From: Hafnia alvei | GTDB taxonomy: Bacteria; Pseudomonadota; Gammaproteobacteria; Enterobacterales; Enterobacteriaceae | NCBI RefSeq assembly: GCF_034424155.1 | Contig: NZ_CP139992.1 | Location: 372,001 to 436,000, forward strand | Direction of reading: 5' to 3' | DNA: 64,000 bases | Shown: positions 57,856 through 64,000 of the stretch, in pieces | How positions within the stretch are numbered: position 1 is the first letter of the stretch | How the letters are laid out: every line of letters starts with the position of its first letter | Program-made: the position numbers and the translations under genes | The notes under the pieces: generated by a model | Told to the model about the DNA's origin: nothing | What the model saw: the letters and a program-made list of their open reading frames with translations, nothing else | The model's database searches: none

Positions 57856-57889
57856 TGCCCGATTATTTTGTTTTTAATTTAAACGGTCA
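57856..57889. promoter_or_regulatory. Candidate FucR operator, copy 1
   Basis: TGCCCG-N22-ACGGTCA inverted-repeat unit with AT-rich centre, 34 bp; matches copy 2, 58 bp away. Confidence 0.55.
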
Positions 57890-57913
57890 GTTCTCTGTTT
57901 ATTTTTATAGATT

Positions 57914-57947
57914 TGCCCGTTTTTATTTAATGAAAATTAAACGGACA
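57914..57947. promoter_or_regulatory. Candidate FucR operator, copy 2
   Basis: TGCCCG-N22-ACGGACA, same length and layout as copy 1; arms CCGTTTTTATTT and AAATTAAACGG pair with few mismatches. Confidence 0.55.
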
Positions 57948-58119
57948 TTTTTATTTTTCTATTTGTGGGCTTTTTATATGGCGGTGATGTAATTCTATTG
58001 AGCTGTGTCACATATTTTAATCAGGTTTTTTATTGTTGTTCTCTACAGGATAAATATGACAGTTACCAACACCGTTATTTTTAAATGACTGATTCCATCA
58101 ATAATCAGAGAGGCAACAA

Positions 58120-58767
58120 ATGGAAAGAGACTCATTAGCTCGCGAAATAATTCATACCTGCTTGGAAATGACACGTCTGGGCTTAAATCAGGGGACTGCG
58201 GGTAATGTCAGCGTGCGCTACCGCGATGGAATGCTGATTACCCCAACGGGCATCCCTTATGAGAATTTGACCGAGTCACATATTGTTTATATCGATCAGC
58301 ATGGGAAACACGAGGAGGGGAAAGTGCCCTCAAGTGAATGGCGCTTCCATCAGATTGCGTATCAAACGCGTCCAGAAGCCAACGCGGTGGTGCACAACCA
58401 TGCCGTGAACTGCACGGCGGTTTCTATTCTGAATCGGCCAATCCCAGCCATTCATTACATGATTGCCGCCGCCGGTGGCAGCACCATCCCCTGCGCGCCT
58501 TATGCGACGTTTGGTACCAAACAACTTTCCGAGCATGTTGCCGTTGCGCTGAAAAATCGTAAAGCCACGCTGTTACAGCATCACGGCATGATTGCCTGCG
58601 AAGCCAATTTACAAAAGGCTTTATGGCTGGCCCACGAAGTTGAAGTTTTAGCCGAGCTTTATCTGGTAACGTTGCCAATCGTTGATCCGGTACCGGTCTT
58701 GTCTGATGAAGAAATCGCCATTGTATTGGAGAAATTCAAGACTTACGGCCTGCGTGTGGAAGAGTAG
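58120..58767 (+). CDS. fucA: L-fuculose-1-phosphate aldolase FucA
   Basis: 215 aa, class II zinc aldolase: GLNQGTAGNVSVR, catalytic Glu in PSSEWRFH, zinc ligands VHNHAVNCTA and LLQHHGMIA. Same length as E. coli FucA. Cleaves fuculose-1-P to DHAP and lactaldehyde. First gene of fucAO; RBS AGAGAGGC. Confidence 0.98.
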   Translation: MERDSLAREIIHTCLEMTRLGLNQGTAGNVSVRYRDGMLITPTGIPYENLTESHIVYIDQHGKHEEGKVPSSEWRFHQIAYQTRPEANAVVHNHAVNCTAVSILNRPIPAIHYMIAAAGGSTIPCAPYATFGTKQLSEHVAVALKNRKATLLQHHGMIACEANLQKALWLAHEVEVLAELYLVTLPIVDPVPVLSDEEIAIVLEKFKTYGLRVEE

Positions 58768-58803
58768 CGTGGCGACAATATTTCTCACTAAAGGGTTTTC
58801 ATT

Positions 58804-59952
58804 ATGACAAATCGAATGATTTTGAATGAAACATCGTTTTTTGGCCGTGGCGCGGTGAACGAATTAGTGCCAGAGGTTTTGCGCCGTGGTTATGGTAAAG
58901 CGCTGATCGTAACCGACGCTCAGTTAGTTGCCTGTGGCGTGGTGGAAAAGGTGACCGCTAAACTCGATGCCGCCGGATTGGAATATCAGGTTTTTGATCG
59001 CGTGGTGCCTAATCCCACTATCTCCGTTGTGCAGCGTGGGCTGGCAACGTTTAACGCAAGTGGCGCTGATTATCTGATCGCCATTGGCGGCGGTTCACCG
59101 CAGGATACCTGCAAAGCGATTGGGATCATCAGCGCCAACCCTGAGTTTGAGGATGTGCGCAGTTTGGAAGGCGTTGCGCCAACTCATAGCCCAAGCGTGC
59201 CGATTTTGGCGATCCCAACCACGGCAGGAACAGCGGCTGAAGTGACCATTAACTACGTGATCACCGATGAGGAGAATCGCCGGAAGTTTGTTTGTGTCGA
59301 TCCTCACGATATTCCGCTGGTGGCCTTTATCGACGCCGATATGATGGACGGCATGCCTGCCAGTTTGAAAGCGGCAACGGGTGTGGATGCGCTTACCCAT
59401 GCGATTGAGGGATTTATCACGCGCGGCGCATGGGAGCTTACCGATACGCTGCATTTGAAAGCGATTGAAATCATCGCTCGCTCACTGCGTAGCTCTGTTG
59501 CCGGTCTGCCAGAGGCCGTTGAAGATATGGCGCTAGGACAATATGTGGCGGGGATGGGGTTCTCTAACGTGGGATTAGGCTTGGTACACGGTATGGCCCA
59601 TCCGCTAGGTGCGTTTTATAACACGCCGCACGGCGTAGCCAACGCGATTTTACTGCCTCATGTCATGCGTTATAACGCCGCATACACCGGTGAAAAATAT
59701 CGTCAGATTGCGCAGGCGATGGGGGCAGATGTGGCTCATGCCACGCTGGAACAGGCGCGAGAAGCGGCAATTCAAGCCGTAGAGGCACTGAATCGTGACG
59801 TGGGGATTCCCGCTTCGCTAAAAGAAGTTGGCGTGCGTGAGGAAGATATCGCAGAGCTGGCGCAGGCCGCGTTTGACGACGTTTGTACCGGAGGGAATCC
59901 GCGCCAGGCGAAAATCGCAGAGATCGAGGCGCTGTATCTGGCGGCAATGTGA
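58804..59952 (+). CDS. fucO: Lactaldehyde reductase FucO
   Basis: 382 aa iron-dependent group III alcohol dehydrogenase. NAD loop IGGGSPQDTCKAIG, IPTTAGTAAEVT, iron ligands in DALTHAIEGF and LGLVHGMAHPLGAFYNTPHG. Reduces L-lactaldehyde to 1,2-propanediol anaerobically. 36 bp after fucA, one operon. Confidence 0.98.
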   Translation: MTNRMILNETSFFGRGAVNELVPEVLRRGYGKALIVTDAQLVACGVVEKVTAKLDAAGLEYQVFDRVVPNPTISVVQRGLATFNASGADYLIAIGGGSPQDTCKAIGIISANPEFEDVRSLEGVAPTHSPSVPILAIPTTAGTAAEVTINYVITDEENRRKFVCVDPHDIPLVAFIDADMMDGMPASLKAATGVDALTHAIEGFITRGAWELTDTLHLKAIEIIARSLRSSVAGLPEAVEDMALGQYVAGMGFSNVGLGLVHGMAHPLGAFYNTPHGVANAILLPHVMRYNAAYTGEKYRQIAQAMGADVAHATLEQAREAAIQAVEALNRDVGIPASLKEVGVREEDIAELAQAAFDDVCTGGNPRQAKIAEIEALYLAAM

Positions 59953-59995
59953 AGGTTTGTATGCTGAGGTAAGTGAAGGCTTAAGTGAAATATTT

Positions 59996-60172
59996 CGGAC
60001 GCCAATTAGCTCATGCACTTCCATAAGACATATGTGCAGGCGTCCGATAAGAGGCCGCCAGCGCGCGGCCTCTTAACTCGCGCGCTTTTATCCGAGATGC
60101 CATTTTCGCTCCGGTTTGGTATCGCCCATCCGGGGCGCCCCAAACTCCGCCGAGACATCCCTGTCTCGGCGG
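59996..60172. repeat. Cluster of three hairpins between fucO and hdeD
   Basis: CGGACGCC (59996-60003) pairs with GGCGTCCG (60039-60046), with TGCAC/GTGCA inside. AAGAGGCCG (60049-60057) pairs with CGGCCTCTT (60066-60074). CCGCCGAGACA (60147-60157) pairs with TGTCTCGGCGG (60162-60172), a perfect 11-bp stem with a 4-nt loop. None has a T-run. It lies between convergent genes and may be a composite repeat element. Confidence 0.7.
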
Positions 60173-60247
60173 CTCGTCCTGCCAAGGCCTAAGCAAAAAG
60201 CATCTTGGTGTTATAGGCGGACGAAACCTTTCACCTATATTTCAAAA

Positions 60248-60820
60248 TTAAGCCTCTCTCTTAAACATCCCCGCGATTTGGAAACAGCTGAAAGAGCTAA
60301 ACAGCATCTCAATCCCAACAATAGTGGTGACCAGTGTGACTGACATGGCTGGCCCGGCGGTGATAAACATGGCGGCAATCGCCAAGTCTAAAATCCCAAT
60401 GATGATTTGTAGCCATCCTCCGCTAACGCCACGCAGTTTGTAACCAGCGCTCAAACGAATAATACCGCCGAGGGCAAAGAGGGTCGCTAAGATCACCGAC
60501 ATGGTGAAAATACCCACCATCGGATTGGTGATAAATACGTAGCCCATAATGATGTATGCGACGCCCATCAGAATGCCCGCCACCATCGGCCAGAAATTAC
60601 GCGTGCGGTTGGCAATCATCCCGATAATCAAACCGATACCGCTGAGCATAAACAGCGTGCCCACAATGGCGCTTAATGCTGCGCCGGAAGCAAAGGGGTT
60701 AATCAGGCAGAAAATCCCACCCAAGAGCAGCAGAAAGGAGATAACTAACAGCAAGGTACGCTGTTTTTTAAGAAAGTTTCCGTCCAAACCGAGCAAACTT
60801 TTACGATCGATATTTAACAT
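60248..60820 (-). CDS. hdeD: HdeD-family acid-resistance membrane protein
   Basis: 190 aa, six hydrophobic segments, HdeD pattern: MLNIDRKSLLGLDGNFLKKQ, NRTRNFWPMVAGILMGVAYIIMGY, GGWLQIIIGILDLAIA. Length equals E. coli HdeD, which aids acid resistance at high cell density. ATG 60820 has GGAGAG upstream. hdeAB are not adjacent, unlike E. coli. Confidence 0.9.
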   Translation of the reverse strand: MLNIDRKSLLGLDGNFLKKQRTLLLVISFLLLLGGIFCLINPFASGAALSAIVGTLFMLSGIGLIIGMIANRTRNFWPMVAGILMGVAYIIMGYVFITNPMVGIFTMSVILATLFALGGIIRLSAGYKLRGVSGGWLQIIIGILDLAIAAMFITAGPAMSVTLVTTIVGIEMLFSSFSCFQIAGMFKREA

Positions 60821-60970
60821 GATGACTCTCCATTTTCGAGGTTGCGTTCGGTAGTTAAATCTCTGGCTTATTATAGTCATACGACAAGTGTGCTATGGGC
60901 GCAAAGAATGTCGGAAATCGGTCTAATTAAAGATGGAAAGCAATGCTGCCAGTGGTAGGGAATGTAAAAA

Positions 60971-60996
60971 GAAAAAAGCCACCGCTGGCGGTGGCT
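60971..60996 (-). terminator. Terminator after yhjX
   Basis: On the minus strand AGCCACCGC/GCGGTGGCT (perfect 9-bp arms) followed by TTTTTTC, 29 bp beyond the yhjX stop. Confidence 0.92.
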
Positions 60997-61024
60997 TAGT
61001 GCAGGTGTTACTTCAAAACTAAAT

Positions 61025-62251
61025 TTATACGTGGGCTAGCTGATTGTGCTCTTCACGGTGTCCTGGCATGCGGATGGTTGCGGACAGTACCAGTGAAATC
61101 ACCAGCAGAGTCATAATCACCGAGAAGGTCACGATGAAGCCGCCGAACATTGACGCGATGATAGAACCAATGATGCTGCCGATACCGAAGCCCAGATACA
61201 GCAGGCCGTAGTTTTTAGTCAGGTTGTTTAAGCCAAAGAAGTCACTGACCAGCGATGGATATACGGTAATCGTGCCGCCGAAGCTGAATGCGATACAGGC
61301 AACGGAAGCAAAGAACAGACCTTCATTCAAAGGAACGAACAGCAGTGTCCCCATACCGATGAGGGAAATGACCTGAGCCAGAGAGATAACGCGAATACGT
61401 GCCATTTTGTCAGACAGAATGCCCAGCACCAAGCGGCCACTCAGGTTAGCAATGGCAATCACGGTTACGGCGCTGGCGGCGGTCATGGCAGGCAAATGAA
61501 CCATGCCTTCACCGATATCTTTCGCCACACCAATCACATACAGGCCACTCATGCAGGCGGTCAGGAACATCAGTGCTAGCATCCAATATTGTGGCTGACG
61601 CACGGCTTCTACCAGTGTGTAATCCTGCGCGGTGCTTTCACCTTGCGCATTCGATGCAGCAACTTCTTGTTTTGGCGCATCTTTCATTAGCATTGCTCCA
61701 GCCATCACCATCACCATGGCCAAGCCACCCCAAATCATGAAGGTGTTTTCCAAGCCATAAGTGGCCAGCAGGCTGGTATCGATATATTTGAAACCAAGGC
61801 TACCTAAACCGTAGGCACCAATAGCACAGGCTGAAATCATGCCTTTACGCTCTGGGAACCATTTTACGCAGTTTGAAAGCGTCATCAGGTAACCAGCACC
61901 ATCGGCAAGGCCGACCAAGATACCGGCGCTGAGATACAGCATGATCAGGTTGTTAGAGTGCGCGGTTAAGAAGAACCCCAGCGCTAATACCACACCAGCG
62001 GCGATAGTGACGTTGCGTACGCCGAAACGGTCCTGCAATTTACCCGCAACGGAAGAGGCCACCGCAAGTGCGAGGCTCAGCAGGCCGAAGGAAAAGGCCA
62101 CGCGGCTGATAGGTTCGTCTAGTTTTTCAGACAGAGGGCCGTTGAACAGGCTCCAGGTATAAACGGAACCCAGAGCGAACTGAGTAATGATGGTGCCAAC
62201 CAGCGTTAGCCAGCGGGTGCGATTGTAATTTTGCATGCCAGTCATATTCAT
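61025..62251 (-). CDS. yhjX: YhjX, OxlT-like MFS transporter (pyruvate-linked)
   Basis: 408 aa, twelve segments: TRWLTLVGTIITQFALGSVYTWSLFNGPLSEKL, GLADGAGYLMTLSNCVKWFPERKG, LIGMGTLLF; clear orthologue of E. coli YhjX. In E. coli expression is strongly induced by the pyruvate-sensing YpdA/YpdB (LytTR) system. Three 21-bp-spaced motifs upstream fit that. Substrate not firmly known. Confidence 0.95.
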   Translation of the reverse strand: MNMTGMQNYNRTRWLTLVGTIITQFALGSVYTWSLFNGPLSEKLDEPISRVAFSFGLLSLALAVASSVAGKLQDRFGVRNVTIAAGVVLALGFFLTAHSNNLIMLYLSAGILVGLADGAGYLMTLSNCVKWFPERKGMISACAIGAYGLGSLGFKYIDTSLLATYGLENTFMIWGGLAMVMVMAGAMLMKDAPKQEVAASNAQGESTAQDYTLVEAVRQPQYWMLALMFLTACMSGLYVIGVAKDIGEGMVHLPAMTAASAVTVIAIANLSGRLVLGILSDKMARIRVISLAQVISLIGMGTLLFVPLNEGLFFASVACIAFSFGGTITVYPSLVSDFFGLNNLTKNYGLLYLGFGIGSIIGSIIASMFGGFIVTFSVIMTLLVISLVLSATIRMPGHREEHNQLAHV

Positions 62252-62320
62252 GATGCTGCTCCAGATAAATATTTATTAACTGTGAGTATGTTAAGGCTAT
62301 CTATAGGGCAGCGATCCATT

Positions 62321-62377
62321 CTGGGAATGAATAGCCTGAGTGCAGGAATGAAATGCATTAAAGCAGGAATGAATGAA
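62321..62377 (-). promoter_or_regulatory. Three 21-bp-phased direct repeats upstream of yhjX
   Basis: TTCATTCC (plus strand GGAATGAA) occurs at 62324, 62345 and 62366, exactly 21 bp apart. One copy reads GCATTTCATTCC. YpdB of E. coli binds GGCATTTCAT direct repeats with an 11-bp spacer, also a 21-bp period. Likely LytTR regulator sites. Confidence 0.7.
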
Positions 62378-62408
62378 CGAAAAACGGGGTAAAAGAGGGT
62401 AATTTAGG

Positions 62409-62433
62409 GTGATCCACAATTGATGTGGATCAC
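62409..62433. promoter_or_regulatory. Perfect 25-bp palindromic site
   Basis: GTGATCCAC-N7-GTGGATCAC, 9-bp perfect arms, between the cupin gene stop and the yhjX promoter. No T-run, so more like an operator (CRP/FNR-like half GTGATC) than a terminator. Confidence 0.65.
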
Positions 62434-62467
62434 AATTTTCTCATATTAATTCACTGGGAGGGCCGTT

Positions 62468-62767
62468 TTAGAGCGGCGTTTCCACCAAAACTCCGGTGGA
62501 AAGGCAGAAGCATCCACTGATTATGTTAACGGGAATATTGACGGATTCACCGGCGATGAGCAGATGCGTCTCTGCGCCAACGGTAAATTCAAACTCTCCG
62601 CTAACCACGCGCGTGGTGTTACCTTGCATCTGCTTGCGTAGCTGGCTAAAAGCACCAGACTCAAACGTTAACTCAGCGGCAGGTTTGCCGTTGCTGATAA
62701 CTCCGCTACGGCGGGTGATGCCAACGCCATATTCTTCAGCCGGAGTCTGTGCTTTGAATGTCTCCAT
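62468..62767 (-). CDS. Small cupin-like protein
   Basis: 99 aa. A single beta-rich domain with VVSGEFEFTVGAETHLLIAGESVNIP, a cupin-type turn, and a hydrophobic C-terminus. Layout resembles PpnP/YaiE-size cupins (nucleoside phosphorylase family, 94 aa), but identity is not clear, so no symbol is given. Monocistronic, upstream of yhjX on the same strand. Confidence 0.65.
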   Translation of the reverse strand: METFKAQTPAEEYGVGITRRSGVISNGKPAAELTFESGAFSQLRKQMQGNTTRVVSGEFEFTVGAETHLLIAGESVNIPVNIISGCFCLSTGVLVETPL

Positions 62768-63123
62768 GAAACCTATCCTTATTGTTGCGGTTTTTTGTTT
62801 CTATGTGAGTTGCTAAAAAAAGCAGGGCACAGCCTAACACTCTGGAGGAAAACAAGCATCAACGCTGGGGGAATTCGCGGGAATAAAGCGGATTCGGCGT
62901 GAATTTAATCAGATAATTCTCGCTAGGCGTATCACCGCTTGAAGCAGTGAAAATGCAGGCATACACTAGCGCGTCGATCGATTCCGAGATCGTCAGTCCC
63001 TGTCTGATTTTGACGAAAGCCGTTTTTAACGAACATTGTTTTAGTGAACATTGTTTTTAATGAATACCGTTTCTAAAAGTTCTGCCGCAGGTTTTTCTCC
63101 ATCCGTCACAAAACACCTTAATT
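62768..63123. other. Intergenic region with 15-bp tandem repeats
   Basis: 356 bp without a gene. At 63025-63070 there are three near-identical 15-16-bp units (TTTA-x-x-GAACATTGT twice, then TTTTAATGAATACCGT) just before the bestrophin-like gene. Confidence 0.6.
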
Positions 63124-64000
63124 ATGATTGTTAGACCCCAACAACATTGGTTTCGCCGCCTATTTGTGTGGCATGGCTCCGTGTTACCTAAAATTCTCTT
63201 CCGCTTAAGCTTAAATTTTGGTTTTGCCTGCATCGCTGTGGTTTGTTATCTGTGGCATGAAATGTTGGATGTGAATCTGACGTTGGCTCCGTTCAGCCTG
63301 CTGGGCGTTGCCATTGCGATCTTTCTCGGTTTTCGTAATAACGCCAGCTATGCGCGTTTTACCGAGGCGCGTCTGCTGTGGGGGAATTTGCTGATCACCG
63401 AACGTTCGCTGCTAAGGGAAGTGAAAAGCCTGATGCCGGATCCAGCAGAACAGGCACGCTATTTCACTTCGTTGCTGATTGCGTTCACCTACTGCTTAAA
63501 GCATCAACTGCGTAAAACTGATATGCGTATTGATGTAGACCGGCTGCTGGCGCCATCGGAGCGTAATTCGGTGCTCAATAGTCACTCTCCTTGTAATACG
63601 CTGTTGTTGAAAATGGGGATGTGGTTAGGTGAACAGCGCCGATTGGGGCGGATTAGCGACATCAGTTTTCATTCGATAGACAGCAACTTGAATCATCTTT
63701 CTTCTATTCTTGGCGGCTGCGAACGTATCTCCAATACGCCGATCCCGTTTGCCTATAGCCTGATTGTGCATCGCACTGTGTATCTGTTCTGCGCGTTGCT
63801 GCCGTTTGCCTTGGTGTCGGATTTACACTATCTCACGCCGCTGGTGTCGGTATTTATTTCCTATACCTTTATCTCGTTGGATTCACTGGCTGAAGAACTG
63901 GAAGATCCCTTTGGCATGGCGCCAAACGATCTGCCGCTTAATGCGATTTCTGCCACGATAGAGATTAATCTGCGGGAAATGATTGAAGATGATGAGAAAC
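63124..64000 (+). CDS. yneE: Bestrophin-like channel YneE, partial
   Basis: The first 292 codons are in the window; the gene continues past 64000. Starts MIVRPQQHWFRRLFVWHGSV as in E. coli YneE; LGVAIAIFLGFRNNASYARFTEAR and SLDSLAEELEDPFGMAPNDLP are bestrophin signatures. Forms a homopentameric ion channel in the inner membrane (family knowledge). It lies in a single frame that uses an ATG inside ATTATGATTG. Confidence 0.93.
   Translation, partial: MIVRPQQHWFRRLFVWHGSVLPKILFRLSLNFGFACIAVVCYLWHEMLDVNLTLAPFSLLGVAIAIFLGFRNNASYARFTEARLLWGNLLITERSLLREVKSLMPDPAEQARYFTSLLIAFTYCLKHQLRKTDMRIDVDRLLAPSERNSVLNSHSPCNTLLLKMGMWLGEQRRLGRISDISFHSIDSNLNHLSSILGGCERISNTPIPFAYSLIVHRTVYLFCALLPFALVSDLHYLTPLVSVFISYTFISLDSLAEELEDPFGMAPNDLPLNAISATIEINLREMIEDDEK

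Larger units (their letters stand above)
57619..58119. promoter_or_regulatory. Divergent fucP-fucA promoter region
   Basis: AT-rich 500 bp without a gene. It contains two copies of a 34-bp imperfect palindrome (57856-57889, 57914-57947) described separately; the fuc promoters are expected around them. Confidence 0.6.

Overview
The window is a chromosomal segment of a member of the Enterobacterales. Most encoded proteins can be recognised at near-orthologue level as Escherichia coli proteins (DpiB, LexA, DinF, DnaB, Alr, Aer, MutY, TrmB, FucP, YhjX). Gene order is mosaic relative to E. coli. The gene mix (speFL-speF-potE, srfABC, a fuc operon, yqhD-yqhC) and the GC-rich palindromic repeats suggest a Hafnia/Obesumbacterium-like genome. 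That genus assignment is inference, not a computed result.

Layout. 0.1-2.4 kb: citrate-sensing two-component system dpiBA. 2.5-12.9 kb: the enterobacterial lexA-dinF-yjbJ-zur-dusA-pspG-qor-dnaB-alr block, with two SOS boxes before lexA and a sigma-54-like promoter before pspG. Inserted between zur and dusA are a NemR-like TetR regulator and two small secreted proteins built from one repeated 28-residue module. 13-16.7 kb: aldehyde reductase yqhD, its AraC-type activator, and a proline-iminopeptidase-like hydrolase. 16.8-21.4 kb: an outer-membrane beta-barrel protein, a dgcQ-like diguanylate cyclase interrupted by an in-frame TAG, and the aerotaxis receptor aer with a FliA promoter. 21.8-29.7 kb: srfABC (membrane protein, Hsp70/actin-like ATPase, dynamin-like GTPase) and a VirK/DUF535 gene.

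29.8-37.5 kb is a decayed genomic island in tRNA-Phe(GAA). It is bounded by the tRNA and a 29-bp near-perfect duplicate of its 3' half. No integrase is left. It carries an HNH-nuclease-like gene, a GmrSD-type (DUF262/DUF1524) gene, an unrecognised gene, a second and broken copy of the HNH gene start, two IS3-family remnants, and a two-gene CBASS-type anti-phage module (CD-NTase plus S-4TM effector).

38.0-42.0 kb: ornithine decarboxylase/antiporter operon with the 34-codon speFL sensor leader. 42.2-51.2 kb: a GST, an orphan nikR with a His-rich tail, the mltC-yggX-mutY and trmB-yggL clusters, two overlapping small genes, glsB, yggN and opgC. 51.3-60.0 kb: a complete L-fucose regulon (fucPIKUR diverging from fucAO). 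Its fucI carries a TGA at a Trp codon, it has tandem palindromic repeats between fucI and fucK, and a twin 34-bp palindromic motif lies in the divergent promoter region. 60-64 kb: hdeD, yhjX with three 21-bp-phased direct repeats upstream, a small cupin, and the start of a bestrophin-like channel that runs off the window.
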